Below, piece by piece: positions 17,209 to 26,830 of a stretch of 64,000 nt of DNA (its first letter is position 1; each line of letters opens with the position of its first letter). The notes under the pieces are model-generated. The model searched no databases, was not told the origin of the DNA, and saw only the letters and a list, made by a program, of their open reading frames with translations. Both the position numbers and the translations under genes were made by a program. The DNA is from Roseovarius pelagicus. GTDB taxonomy: Bacteria; Pseudomonadota; Alphaproteobacteria; Rhodobacterales; Rhodobacteraceae. The stretch lies in NCBI RefSeq assembly GCF_025639885.1, contig NZ_CP106737.1, positions 178,242 to 242,241 of the forward strand, given 5' to 3'.

Positions 17209-18360
17209 ATGGAACATACCGTAATAACAAATTCCGTAAATGACATTCTTACGGAGCTCAAAACGAACGCTGCAAAGCCATTGGGCCAGGCGAAAGCCAT
17301 GCCTCGCAAAATGTATCAGTCAGAATCCATTTTGGAGCTTGAGAAAGAAAAGATTTTCAAAGACGGATGGATTTGTGTCGGGCGCACACAAGATATTCCA
17401 AATGTTGGAGATTATCTAACTTGGAAAATCCTTGACGAGCCAGTGCTTGTCGCCCGCAGACCTGATGGTGAAGTAGCAGCTTATTCGAACACTTGCCGAC
17501 ATCGCATGATGCTTCTACTCGAGGGCAAAGGTACATGTAAGCGCATCGTTTGCCCCTATCACGCCTGGACCTATGACTTGTCAGGGCAGTTGATCGGTGC
17601 TCCTTATATGAACAAGACAGATGACTTTAACAAAAAAGACATCAGTCTCCCTGAGATCCGTAGTGAAATATGGCATGGCTGGATTTATCTGACATTGAAT
17701 CCTAATGCGCGGCCGGTGCATGAGAAGCTTGCAAATCTCACGCCTCTTATCGAGCGGTACAACTGCGAAAACTATGTCGGCATTGTGCTGAAAGACACTG
17801 TATGGAATTGTAACTGGAAGCTCCTCGCAGAAAATTTCATGGAAGGCTACCACCTTCCAGTGGCACACAAGGCCACGGTTGGCGCGTTCTGCCCGCTTGA
17901 TGAGACAGAATTTTCTGACGTCGATGAAGCGGACGAAAACTTCACGTATCAGACCTATACCAAGGACAAAGAAGCGCCTGTCGGCACAGCACACCCTTCA
18001 AATACCTCTCTGGAAGGGAAATGGCGCATAACAAGCGTCTTGCCGACCATATTCCCAAGCCATATGTTTTCTTTGGCACCTGATCACCTTTGGTATCTTT
18101 CGATCCAGCCCATTGGCGTTGACAAAGTGCGCATTCGCCACGGTGCTGCAATCGCTCCGGAAGTGCTGGAAAACCTTTCGGATCCGGATGCTTCCTTGGG
18201 GGAAATCCGCGAATTTTTGGCCAAGGTTCAGGAAGAAGATCGCTTCGTCGTCGAAGGGATGCAGCAAGGCACTGCTGGTGACCTGAGCGGGTCAGGTCAG
18301 CTGAGCTGGCTTGAGCGGGAAGTCAACGACTTCACCAAATACATTGCCCGAAAATTGTAG
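17209..18360 (+). CDS. Rieske non-haem iron oxygenase, alpha subunit (N-demethylase-like)
   Basis: 383 residues. The Rieske [2Fe-2S] site is Cys96-x-His98 and Cys115-x2-His118 (CRHRM / CPYHAW). The catalytic iron site is in ENFMEGYHLPVAH (His215, His220). Size and motifs fit the glycine betaine/carnitine/stachydrine oxygenase group, which hydroxylate an N-methyl group that leaves as formaldehyde. No ferredoxin or reductase gene adjoins it. It begins a tight operon with an aldehyde dehydrogenase and GMC dehydrogenase. It is related to the Rieske proteins at 22088 and 49950. Confidence 0.9.
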   Translation: MEHTVITNSVNDILTELKTNAAKPLGQAKAMPRKMYQSESILELEKEKIFKDGWICVGRTQDIPNVGDYLTWKILDEPVLVARRPDGEVAAYSNTCRHRMMLLLEGKGTCKRIVCPYHAWTYDLSGQLIGAPYMNKTDDFNKKDISLPEIRSEIWHGWIYLTLNPNARPVHEKLANLTPLIERYNCENYVGIVLKDTVWNCNWKLLAENFMEGYHLPVAHKATVGAFCPLDETEFSDVDEADENFTYQTYTKDKEAPVGTAHPSNTSLEGKWRITSVLPTIFPSHMFSLAPDHLWYLSIQPIGVDKVRIRHGAAIAPEVLENLSDPDASLGEIREFLAKVQEEDRFVVEGMQQGTAGDLSGSGQLSWLEREVNDFTKYIARKL

Positions 18361-18379
18361 ATCGTAGGATACAAGTAAA

Positions 18380-19903
18380 ATGACGACTGAGCCGATAAGT
18401 AGGAGCTGCCGGAAGCTTTTGGATCAGGAGATGTGCCTTTTGATAAATGGCCAACTCACGACCGGAGCCACATCCGAAACACGCCAATCTATTGATCCGG
18501 CTACTGGATCAGTTGTCGGAACGTACCCGAACGCCTCGCCCGCAGACGTTGATATGGCTGTAGCCGCCGCCAAGGCGGCTCAGCCAGGCTGGGCGGCCCG
18601 TCCTCTTAGCGAGCGTCAGGAAATCGTCCAGAAAATCGGGCAGGTGTTGCGGGAGCACTCTGCAGATTTTGGCTATATCGATACGCTTGATTCAGGAAGC
18701 GTCTTTTCGTCAATGCAACATGACGCGGCATGGGCCGCTGATGTGATTGACAATCTTTCCAGATCGGCCAGCGAAGTCAAAGGTGAGGTGACGCAGCTTG
18801 ATGCCAACCTGCACTATACTCGCAGATCACCGTTCGGCGTGGTCGCAAAGCTTCTGCCTTTCAATCATCCGATTCAGGCTTTTGGAACCGGATTGGCTGC
18901 GCCATTGTTGATGGGGAACTGTCTGGTGGCCAAACCGTCACCCCATACGCCGATTTCGGCCCTCGTATTCGCGCAGCTTATCAAGGATATCGTGCCTCCG
19001 GGGGTCATTAACGTCGTCACGGGCGATAATGATCGTGTTTCCATGCCACTTGTAACGCATGCGGATGTCCATCGGTTGGCGGTGACAGGCAGCTCAGAAG
19101 CGGGCGTTCTAATCACCCAAGCTGCGGCCCCGTCACTCAAGAACCTGACCATGGAATTGGGTGGTAAAAATGCCCTGATCGTATTTCCCGATGCCAACCC
19201 CGAATTTGCGGCTGACATCGCCGTCTCGGGCATGAATTTCAAATGCCAGTCGCATTCCTGTAGTTCAACCTCCCGCGTACTTGTGCATAGGTCACTTAAA
19301 CAACCGTTTCTGGATGCCCTTGTTGAACGTGTCAAAGCCGTGCGTGTTGGCCTGCCTACGGATTCCGAAAGTGGAATAGGCGCGATATCGACTAGGCCGC
19401 TCTTCGAACGCATTTTGGGGTACATCGAGGCTGGGAAATCCGAAGGCGCCAAACTGCTCACCGGCGGCACAATTCCCGAAGATGACGCTCTCAAGAACGG
19501 GAATTTTGTCACCCCGGCGGTCTTTTCGGACGCCCGGCCGGATATGTCGATCGCCCAAGAGGAAATCTATGGTCCGGTTATTACGGTCCTTGATTGGGAA
19601 GACCATGACGAGATGGTGTCAATTGCAAATGGTGTCGAATATGGTTTGACTGCCGTGCTTGTCACGGACGACCTGGAGACCGCTCACCAGACCGCGGACG
19701 CCCTGGAAGTGGGCTATGTCGAGATCAATGGCAGCGTGAGTTACCCACACGGATCACCCTACGGGGGATGGAAAAAGAGCGGTAACGGACGTGAAGGCAA
19801 CATTGATGAACTGCTGTCCTACACGCAGCTCAAATCGGTGAATGTCAATTTTCGCAAAGAGCTTTCCAGCACATCGGGCCCCAACAATGACCCAAGAGTT
19901 TGA
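18380..19903 (+). CDS. Aldehyde dehydrogenase family protein
   Basis: 507 residues with the complete ALDH active site: Asn162 (LPFNHP), Lys185 (VAKPSPHTP), Glu259 (MELGGKN) and catalytic Cys294 (SHSCSSTSRVL). The cofactor motif is VTGSSEAG. It oxidises an aldehyde to the acid with NAD(P)+ in the cytoplasm. It is 19 bases after the Rieske gene and overlaps the GMC gene by 17 bases, so the three are co-translated. The GMC enzyme would plausibly supply the aldehyde. Similarity to betaine-aldehyde dehydrogenases is general, and the substrate is not fixed by sequence. Confidence 0.92.
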   Translation: MTTEPISRSCRKLLDQEMCLLINGQLTTGATSETRQSIDPATGSVVGTYPNASPADVDMAVAAAKAAQPGWAARPLSERQEIVQKIGQVLREHSADFGYIDTLDSGSVFSSMQHDAAWAADVIDNLSRSASEVKGEVTQLDANLHYTRRSPFGVVAKLLPFNHPIQAFGTGLAAPLLMGNCLVAKPSPHTPISALVFAQLIKDIVPPGVINVVTGDNDRVSMPLVTHADVHRLAVTGSSEAGVLITQAAAPSLKNLTMELGGKNALIVFPDANPEFAADIAVSGMNFKCQSHSCSSTSRVLVHRSLKQPFLDALVERVKAVRVGLPTDSESGIGAISTRPLFERILGYIEAGKSEGAKLLTGGTIPEDDALKNGNFVTPAVFSDARPDMSIAQEEIYGPVITVLDWEDHDEMVSIANGVEYGLTAVLVTDDLETAHQTADALEVGYVEINGSVSYPHGSPYGGWKKSGNGREGNIDELLSYTQLKSVNVNFRKELSSTSGPNNDPRV

Positions 19904-21482
19904 TTATATTGTCGTAGGTGCTGGTAGCGCCGGATGCGTTCTGGCGAACCGGCTGACAGCCAGCGGCAAGCATCGGGTTCTGCTGATTGAGGCAGGGCCA
20001 GATGACAATCATCTATTTATCAATATGCCCGCCGCCTTCACCCAGGCCATGACAAAGGGCAGATTCGACTGGGGCTATGAGACCGAACCGGAACAGCACC
20101 TGAATGGGCGTACAGCGCCCTGTTACCGCGGGCGCGTGATGGGGGGCTCTTCTTCTATCAATGCGATGAGTTTTGTGCGCGGGCATCGTGCGGATTTCGA
20201 TGCCTGGGCGCTTGAGCATGGACTCGAAGATTGGTCTTATGAAAAGTGTCTACCTTATTTCAAGAAACTCGAAACGTTCAGCGGGGGAGCGAACGACTAT
20301 CGCGGGGGCTCCGGCACGGTCAATGTGACCGCTCCCAAACTCTCTAGTCCTTTGCAATCAATGTTCCTGGCTGCCGCAGAACAAGCCGGCTATCCAATCG
20401 CCAAAGACACAAACGGCGAGGATCAGGAAGGTTTCGGACTGAACGACCAGACGATCCACAAGGGGCGTCGTGTCAGCGCAGCAACAGCCTATATCCATCC
20501 GATACGCAGTCGGAAGAACCTGCGTATCGAGAAGGAGGCGATGGTTGATCGTGTCTTGTTTGCTGATGGCCGTACAAGAGGCGTTGAGTACCGAAAAAAC
20601 GGGCAAACAAAGCAGGCTTTCTGCGCAAAGGAAGTGATTCTTAGCGCGGGGTCTATCAACTCTCCCAAATTACTTGTCTTGTCTGGAATCGGTCCCGCAA
20701 AACAGCTCGCGTCGCTCGGGATTGATGTTGTTGTCGACAGCCCGGAAGTGGGACAGAATCTGCACGACCACGTGGATTTCAGCATTTCACACAAGGCAAA
20801 CCAACCTATCACGGTTTCACCGGCTTTGCGTTTCCCCAAAAAGGCAATAATTGGCATTGAGTGGATCCTTCGTAAAACCGGATGGGGTGCCACCAATCAC
20901 TTCGAAACGGTTGGTTACATAAGAACCAATGACGAGCTTTCCCAACCGAATGTTCAGTACGTATTGGTACCGCTGCTGGCCAAACCTGATGGGTCCTCCA
21001 AGGCGCGGGTGCATGGGTTTCAAGTCACCGCGATGCTCTTGAGGCCCCGAAGCCGCGGTACGGTGACTGTCCAGAGCACAGATTCCGAACGCCCGCCCGC
21101 AATTCATTACAATTATCTCGCTCGCACCGGGGACCTGGACGAACTCAGAGAATGCGTGCGAAAGCTGAGGGTGATTTTGGCTCAACCTTCTCTGGATGCC
21201 TGCAGGGGCCCGGAGTTGAGCCCTGGAATCGAGGTGCAAACAGACGATGAGATTGACGAATTCATCAGGCAAAATCTGAAGTCTACATATCATCCTTGCG
21301 GAACGTGCCGCATGGGGATTGATGACGCGTCAGTTGTTGATGCGGAGGGCCGCGTTCGCGGCGTTTCAGGCTTGAGGGTGGTTGACGCCTCGATTTTTCC
21401 GTCAGTGACCAGCGGAAATATCAATGCACCAACCTTGATGATGGCGGAAAAGCTGGTCGATAAAGTTCTAGACGGACAATGA
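19887..21482 (+). CDS. GMC family oxidoreductase, choline-dehydrogenase-like
   Basis: The start at 19887 (MTQEFDYIVVGAG) is placed inside the end of the ALDH gene because it puts the FAD motif VVGAGSAGCVLANRL at residues 8-22, the usual position. 531 residues. GMC signatures are present: GGSSSINAMSFVRG and a C-terminal STYHPCGTCRMG ... GNINAPTLMMAEK (catalytic His and Asn). It resembles choline/alcohol dehydrogenases that feed electrons to the respiratory chain. With the preceding ALDH it could convert an alcohol to an acid in two steps, as BetA and BetB do for choline. Confidence 0.9.
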   Translation: MTQEFDYIVVGAGSAGCVLANRLTASGKHRVLLIEAGPDDNHLFINMPAAFTQAMTKGRFDWGYETEPEQHLNGRTAPCYRGRVMGGSSSINAMSFVRGHRADFDAWALEHGLEDWSYEKCLPYFKKLETFSGGANDYRGGSGTVNVTAPKLSSPLQSMFLAAAEQAGYPIAKDTNGEDQEGFGLNDQTIHKGRRVSAATAYIHPIRSRKNLRIEKEAMVDRVLFADGRTRGVEYRKNGQTKQAFCAKEVILSAGSINSPKLLVLSGIGPAKQLASLGIDVVVDSPEVGQNLHDHVDFSISHKANQPITVSPALRFPKKAIIGIEWILRKTGWGATNHFETVGYIRTNDELSQPNVQYVLVPLLAKPDGSSKARVHGFQVTAMLLRPRSRGTVTVQSTDSERPPAIHYNYLARTGDLDELRECVRKLRVILAQPSLDACRGPELSPGIEVQTDDEIDEFIRQNLKSTYHPCGTCRMGIDDASVVDAEGRVRGVSGLRVVDASIFPSVTSGNINAPTLMMAEKLVDKVLDGQ

Positions 21483-21489
21483 CGTTCGC

Positions 21490-21585
21490 TAGTGTCCCTC
21501 GGTCAACCGTAGCAACCGATGCCAGGACACTACCGCGTCCATCTCCGAAAGAAACAGCGCGCGCCGCATCGGCTTTTTCTTCATC
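21490..21585 (-). pseudogene. Remnant of IS5-family transposase N-terminus
   Basis: Translating the minus strand from 21585 gives a 31-residue fragment with RRALFLSEMDAVVSWHRLL. This closely follows the conserved start of many IS5-family transposases (R-x-x-x-F-L-x-E-M-D-x-V-V-P-W). A stop follows at 21490 and no DDE domain is found nearby, so this is debris. It lies between the A+T-richer cluster ending at 21482 and the G+C-rich sox operon beginning at 22088, and marks a joining point. Confidence 0.65.
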
Positions 21586-22087
21586 GCATGGGTAAGTGCC
21601 CACTACGATCAAGTCGGCACCGATCTCTCTCGCATGTCGCAGTATCCGCAACTTGCGCACAATCTTGCGTTGGTCCTTCGACATAAACCTCTCCTGCTTC
21701 CCAGATTTGGGAGGTTAAAGGAAATGCCTCGCGAGTAACGGCGTTTCTACTCTGCTCAGAGCCCGGCTCGTCGCAGCGCCCGGATGGGAAGGAACCCCTA
21801 AGCTGCACCGAAATTGTTTCAGAGCCAATATTGGCTGCCGAATGACAGTTTGCGGTCCTCACTCCGCCGTCAATCATACTGATCTTTCTGCGCGACCCGT
21901 TGTAGGCCTTCGTGCTCAAGATGTTCGCCGGGACTGTAGGGCAGGCGCTGTTGCTTGCGGCGACCTATGGCGGATAGGTAATCTGGGAAGCGCGCGGCTT
22001 GCCCGCATTGCCGCGCGCCCCTCCGATCTTAGGGATCGGCCCGAAGAAAGCTTCTTGAGACACTCAAAATTTGCATCGTCGGGAAAT
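21586..22087. other. Gene-free stretch with decayed mobile-element sequence
   Basis: About 500 bases with no credible gene. A short minus-strand frame from 21684 starts MSKDQRKIVRKLRILRHA, which resembles the N-terminus of IS3/IS481-type transposases before it loses similarity. A GC hairpin (21991-22017, 8-bp stem CGCGCGGC/GCCGCGCG, 11-base loop) lies 71 bases after the Rieske stop at 22088 and may help end the sox operon, though it has no T run. Otherwise I see nothing. Confidence 0.45.
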
Positions 22088-23269
22088 TCAACTCGTAGGC
22101 CGGCATGACACTGCCACCGCTTTCTGGTCCAGTTGGGCTGCCAAAAATTGCTGAAAGTACCAGATCGTACGCTCTTTCGGGGACAACCTGCCAGGCTTCG
22201 CCGCCAGCGCCTTGGCGTTCTGTGCAATTGCCCCGATGATCGGTTTGTCCTCGTCATTGATGCGGTCGAAACCCGCTTTCAACTCGGCCGCATATGCCGC
22301 GCGTTCTTCCGGATCGTCGGGCACGGCGCCGGGGTAATGATCCGCCCCCCAGAACACTTTGACCTTATCCACACCATAGGGCTGCACGGACAGCCAAAAG
22401 GTTCGCTCAGCGGTCACCGACATCACATGACACGGGAAAATCGCTGACAATACCGCCTTGTTGCGCTCTTCCTCGGTCAAGAGGGGATTGTCCACGACCA
22501 TGTCCGAATTGCGCTCGTAGGACTTGCCGGGCACGCGCCCCTGTTCATAGAGACTATACGCCGCGCCACCGTGCATGGCATTGGCCAAGCGGGTCGGCAT
22601 CGCGGGTTCAATCGTCTGAGCATGCGCCACAAAGAGGTGATAGCCTTCGGTGAAATTCTGAACCAGAATCTTCCAATTCGTGTCCCAGATCTCTTCGGCT
22701 CGAAACAAAGTCCGATACTTCGACAGCTGGTAATTTTCCAGCCGCTCTGACAGCTTGGCCAACCGCGGCCCCAATGGCGCGGCAGCGGGATCTAGCGAAA
22801 CATAGACCCAGCCCTGCCAGATCTCGACCTGAAACTGCGGCAGGCAGACGTCCTTCTTGTTGAAATTCTCGCGCATATGGGCGGCCCCGATCAGCTGGCC
22901 ATCCAGATTGTAGGTCCAGGCATGATAGGGACAGCTGATCCGGCCCCGAATATTGCCGGCCCCCTCAAGAAGGCTGGCCATGCGATGCCGGCATACGTTC
23001 GACATTGCACGCAAGATGCCATCGCGGTCACGCAGAACGATGACAGGATCGCGCCCGATCGTTGTCGCGCGGTAGTCGCCGGGAGCCGCATATTCATCCT
23101 CCCGGCCGACGCAAAACCACTCATGATTAAAGATTTCGTCGAGTTCCAGCTCGAGAAACTCGGGCGAGGTATAGACCTGCGGCGGCGTCGCTTCGGCCAG
23201 CTCATCCGGCAGGGCCGCGTTGCGGGCGACTGCCTCCAGCAATTCATCGACAGACATACGTGGACTCAT
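22088..23269 (-). CDS. Rieske non-haem iron oxygenase, alpha subunit (last gene of sox operon)
   Basis: 393 residues. The Rieske cluster is held by Cys93-x-His95 and Cys113-x2-His116. The mononuclear iron site is in QNFTEGYHLFVAH (His211, His216). The ATG overlaps the soxG stop by 4 bases (ATGA), so translation is coupled to sarcosine oxidase. The group demethylates quaternary or tertiary N-methyl compounds; making an N-methylglycine-type product for SoxBDAG is the obvious link. The C-terminus after QQFLAAQLDQ is complete and in frame. The electron-transfer partner is absent. Confidence 0.9.
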   Translation of the reverse strand: MSPRMSVDELLEAVARNAALPDELAEATPPQVYTSPEFLELELDEIFNHEWFCVGREDEYAAPGDYRATTIGRDPVIVLRDRDGILRAMSNVCRHRMASLLEGAGNIRGRISCPYHAWTYNLDGQLIGAAHMRENFNKKDVCLPQFQVEIWQGWVYVSLDPAAAPLGPRLAKLSERLENYQLSKYRTLFRAEEIWDTNWKILVQNFTEGYHLFVAHAQTIEPAMPTRLANAMHGGAAYSLYEQGRVPGKSYERNSDMVVDNPLLTEEERNKAVLSAIFPCHVMSVTAERTFWLSVQPYGVDKVKVFWGADHYPGAVPDDPEERAAYAAELKAGFDRINDEDKPIIGAIAQNAKALAAKPGRLSPKERTIWYFQQFLAAQLDQKAVAVSCRPTS

Positions 23270-23886
23270 TTCTCACCTCCATCCGCAAGCGCATATGCGG
23301 CTTCCCCTGTGACCAATCCGTATTGCCGGGCGCTGTCGACCAGCAGCTCCCAGAGCGAAGCCGCAAAACTGCGTGGCAGGGCCAGTTCAAACGCCCCTCC
23401 GCTCCGCCAGAGGGTGATGCCGACATGATGAAACGCCGTCGACGCCACGCGGTCGGGCGGAAACGCATCTGGCCTCAGGTCGAGAGGCAGGAAATGGTTG
23501 AGCAACCTGCTCGCCTCCGCCCCCTCGACCCGCACCCATGTCCGGGCCGAAGAGAGTTCGAGCGCCGCGCCGAGCTCGGCGGGCATGTCCGCGATAGGCG
23601 CGCAGCCTGCCTCGCGGATCAACCACCATTTCAGCGGCTCGACCCGGAGCAATCTTCCCCGCGCCCCCGTTGCCACCTGTCCCGGTCCCGGCGCCGCCTC
23701 ACAGCCCGCGGCCCGCGCCGCCAACGCGCCCGCCTCGATCAATGTGTCGGGCCAGCACGCGAACTGGGTCAGCGCAAAGCCTAACACTTCCCGCAGGCTC
23801 ACCCTAGCTGGGCCGGGCCGGCCACTCCCGGCGGCCTCTTCGCCCAGATCATGATAGGCCCGCAATGCTGTCACCTGATCAGCCAT
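23266..23886 (-). CDS. soxG: Sarcosine oxidase gamma subunit-like protein
   Basis: 206 residues, encoded directly after soxA (8-base overlap) in the standard sox order B-D-A-G. Recognisable SoxG features are LLRVEPLKWWLI, ELSSARTWVRVEGAEASRLLNHFLPLDL and the FHHVGITLWR segment, related to the folate-binding GCV_T fold. It is a structural subunit of the heterotetrameric enzyme. Sequence similarity of SoxG proteins is generally low, so the assignment leans on position as well as motifs. Confidence 0.85.
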   Translation of the reverse strand: MADQVTALRAYHDLGEEAAGSGRPGPARVSLREVLGFALTQFACWPDTLIEAGALAARAAGCEAAPGPGQVATGARGRLLRVEPLKWWLIREAGCAPIADMPAELGAALELSSARTWVRVEGAEASRLLNHFLPLDLRPDAFPPDRVASTAFHHVGITLWRSGGAFELALPRSFAASLWELLVDSARQYGLVTGEAAYALADGGEK

Positions 23887-26830
23887 GCATCCTTACTCCT
23901 TCAGGATCAAACATATGGGGAGAGACGATCTCGACCTCGACCGGCGCGCCGCGCACCGGGTCTGCGGCCAAGACCGGCTGCCCGGTCCAATGATCAGGGC
24001 CACCCGAAATATAGCCCAGCCCGATCCAATGGCCGAGCGCAGGCGAATGGGTCACCGCTGTCACCCAGCCTTCGCCAAATCCGCTGAGCGCTTCGGGCTT
24101 GCAGAGCAGCGCCCCGCCATTGAACGTCTTGCTGCGATCTTTCGGCAGAATACCGACGAGGCGCGGCCGATCCGGTCGCTGCAACTCGGGTCGATCCTGC
24201 AACACCTTGCCGATATAGGATTTCTTGGTCGAGGCCATGCCGCCAAGCCCCGCATCGCGGATCGTCACCCGACCGTCGAGCTCGGCCCCGGTCACATGGC
24301 CCTTTTCGATGCGCAACGTCCCTAGCGCCTCCAGACCATAAAGACAGCCTTTATGACCGCCCGCCACGATCCACAGCCGCTCCATCATCGCCTCTCCGTG
24401 GTTGGCTGGAACATAGAGCTCGAACGCCAATTCCCCGGAGAAACTGATCCGGGCGATCAGCCCCTCGGTCCCGTCGCGCAGCACCACCCGCGCAACGCCC
24501 ATGAAGGGCAGCGTCTCATGCGAAACACTATCCGGATCGCGCAGACAGGCCGCCACAACCGCGCGTGAATTCGGACCCGCGACCGACACGCCAGCCCATT
24601 GATCGGTCACCGAGGTGAGATGAACCTTCAGATCGGGCCAGCGAAGCTGCAACAACTCCTCCAGCCAGACCATGACCCGCCCCGCGTTTGTCGTGGTGGT
24701 CGTCATCAGGAAATCGCTCTCACCGAGCCGCCAGGTGGTGCCATCATCCATCACCATCCCGTCATCGCGCAGCATGATCCCATACCGTGCCTTGCCGATG
24801 GCCAGCTTGGCAAAGCCATTGGTATAGACACGGTTGAGAAACTCCGCCGCATCCGGCCCCTGGACAGCGATCTTGCCGAGCGAGCTCACATCGCAGATGC
24901 CCACGGTCTCACGCACAATCGTCGCCTCGCGCACATAGGCATCCTTGAGGGTTTCGCCGGGTTCGGCGAAATACCATGGCCGGTGCCAAAGCCCGGCGTC
25001 GGTCATGGTCGCACCCTGCCGCAGGTTCCAATCATGCAGAGGCGTGCGGCGCAGCGGCTTGAAATGGCCGTGTACATTGCGCCCGGCCAGCGCGCCGATG
25101 GCCACCGGCGTATAGGGCGGGCGAAAGCGCGTGGTGCCCACCGCCGGAATTTCCTTACCCAGCGCTTCGGCCATCAGCGCGAGCCCGATGATATTGCCCA
25201 TCTTGCCCTGGTCCGTGGCCATGCCCAACGTGGTATAGCGTTTCAGATGCTCGACCGAGACGAAACCCTCCTGATGCGCCAGACGCACATCCGAACAGGT
25301 CACGTCATGTTGCGGATCGACAAACGCCTTGGCCTTGCGCACCGGCAGCCGCACCTCGTAGAGCGGTCTGATCGGCGCGGCCCAACCACCGGCGGCAGGC
25401 GGATTTGACGCGAGGCCCATGGCCCGCTTGGCGACCTCCACACCGGAGGTCTCACAGGCCTCGCGCGTCCAGACCCCGGCCGCAGACCCTGCCATGTAGA
25501 CAGGCTCGTCGCAATCTCCTGCGAGGAAACAGGCCAGTTCGGCATCCCATTCGGGCTTTACCCCGCGATACGACGCAAGGTTGACGACCGGCGACCAACC
25601 GCCTGAAACCAGCAGCAGGTCGCAGGCTTCGCGACCCGCCGCTTGCCAGCTCGCTCTGTTCGGCCGCGCCAGCCGCAGGGCGCATAGCTTGCTCCGTCCT
25701 TCGGCCTCCAAGGGGGCGACGCCCGTGCGCAGCGTGACACCAGCGGGCAACTCGCAACCGGGCGCATTCCGTGCCTCGGCGATTGTCACCTCTGCCCCTG
25801 CTGCGGCCAGTTCCCCTGCGGTCACATAGGCGCTGTCATTCGTGGTGGCGACGACAATTCGTTCTCCTGGCAGAATCCCGTAACGGTTGAGATAGCTTCG
25901 CCCAGAATTGGCGGTCATCACCCCGGGCCGGTCGTTCCCGCCAAAGGCCACAGATCGTTCCAACGCTCCAGTGGCGAGCACCGTGGCCCCGGCCCGCACG
26001 GTCCAGAACCGCTGCCGTGGCAGATAGGCCGCAGGTGCCGAAAGATGGTCCGACACACGCTCCACAAGCCCCGCCACTCCCATGTCATAGAGCCCGAAGG
26101 CCGTGGTCCGCGTCATTACCCGCACCCCGGTCCGTTCGACCGACCGCACCAGCGCGCCGCGCTCGGCTTCGCCCGCCGGATCATTGAGCAGATCACCGCC
26201 GAGCTCGAAATCCTGTTCGACCAGGATCACGTCCCGCCCGGCCTCTGCCGCGGTCAGCGCCGCGCGCAGCCCTGCCGGCCCGCCCCCGACCACCAGCACA
26301 TCGCAAAAGGCATGAGCATGATTATACCGGTCCGGGTCGGCCTCTCGCGACGCCCGCCCCATGCCTGCAGCCTTGCGGACAAGCGTCTCGTATTTCATCC
26401 ACAGCCCGGTGCCCCGCCCCCATTCAAAGAGTGGTACGCCCATAAAGGTCTTGTAATAAAACCCAGCCGCGAGAAAGCGGCCAAACAGACCGTTTACAGC
26501 CCCCAGGTCGCGCCGCACATTGGGCCAGGCATTTTGACCTCGGGCCTCGAGCCCCTCATAAAGCTCCTGCATCGTCGCCTTGACGTTGGGCTCCTGCCGC
26601 GCGCCGTGGCCGATAGATACGATGGCCCCGGATTCTTCCACGCCCGCGGACATGATGCCGCGCGGTCGGTGATACTTGAACGACCGCCCCAACACCCTTT
26701 CGCCATTCGCCATCAAGGCGGAGGCGAGCGTATCGCCCGCATAGCCAGTTAGCTCCTTGCCATCCCAGCGAAAAGTAAGAGGGGTCGCGCGGTCAATCCG
26801 TCCGCCCTGGTCTAGACGTCGTGCGGTCAT
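23879..26830 (-). CDS. soxA: Sarcosine oxidase alpha subunit
   Basis: 983 residues, the expected size. An N-terminal ferredoxin-like region (GYAGDTLASALMANG, RSFKYHRPRGI) is followed by a NAD-binding domain with VVGGGPAGLRAALTAAEAG (180-198). A C-terminal aminomethyltransferase-like domain (GKARYGIMLRDDGMVMDDGT, RIEKGHVTGAELDGR) transfers the methyl-derived carbon to tetrahydrofolate. The enzyme converts sarcosine to glycine plus 5,10-methylene-THF and peroxide. The ATG overlaps the soxD stop by 4 bases. The alpha-chain motifs are all present, so this should be functional. Confidence 0.94.
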   Translation of the reverse strand: MTARRLDQGGRIDRATPLTFRWDGKELTGYAGDTLASALMANGERVLGRSFKYHRPRGIMSAGVEESGAIVSIGHGARQEPNVKATMQELYEGLEARGQNAWPNVRRDLGAVNGLFGRFLAAGFYYKTFMGVPLFEWGRGTGLWMKYETLVRKAAGMGRASREADPDRYNHAHAFCDVLVVGGGPAGLRAALTAAEAGRDVILVEQDFELGGDLLNDPAGEAERGALVRSVERTGVRVMTRTTAFGLYDMGVAGLVERVSDHLSAPAAYLPRQRFWTVRAGATVLATGALERSVAFGGNDRPGVMTANSGRSYLNRYGILPGERIVVATTNDSAYVTAGELAAAGAEVTIAEARNAPGCELPAGVTLRTGVAPLEAEGRSKLCALRLARPNRASWQAAGREACDLLLVSGGWSPVVNLASYRGVKPEWDAELACFLAGDCDEPVYMAGSAAGVWTREACETSGVEVAKRAMGLASNPPAAGGWAAPIRPLYEVRLPVRKAKAFVDPQHDVTCSDVRLAHQEGFVSVEHLKRYTTLGMATDQGKMGNIIGLALMAEALGKEIPAVGTTRFRPPYTPVAIGALAGRNVHGHFKPLRRTPLHDWNLRQGATMTDAGLWHRPWYFAEPGETLKDAYVREATIVRETVGICDVSSLGKIAVQGPDAAEFLNRVYTNGFAKLAIGKARYGIMLRDDGMVMDDGTTWRLGESDFLMTTTTTNAGRVMVWLEELLQLRWPDLKVHLTSVTDQWAGVSVAGPNSRAVVAACLRDPDSVSHETLPFMGVARVVLRDGTEGLIARISFSGELAFELYVPANHGEAMMERLWIVAGGHKGCLYGLEALGTLRIEKGHVTGAELDGRVTIRDAGLGGMASTKKSYIGKVLQDRPELQRPDRPRLVGILPKDRSKTFNGGALLCKPEALSGFGEGWVTAVTHSPALGHWIGLGYISGGPDHWTGQPVLAADPVRGAPVEVEIVSPHMFDPEGVRMHG

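Noticed and set aside
21586..21684. Universal stress protein fragment (HAREIGADLIVVGT)
   Set aside because: The phrase is USP-like, but the preceding residues resemble a transposase N-terminus and no other USP motif follows; likely chance in IS debris.
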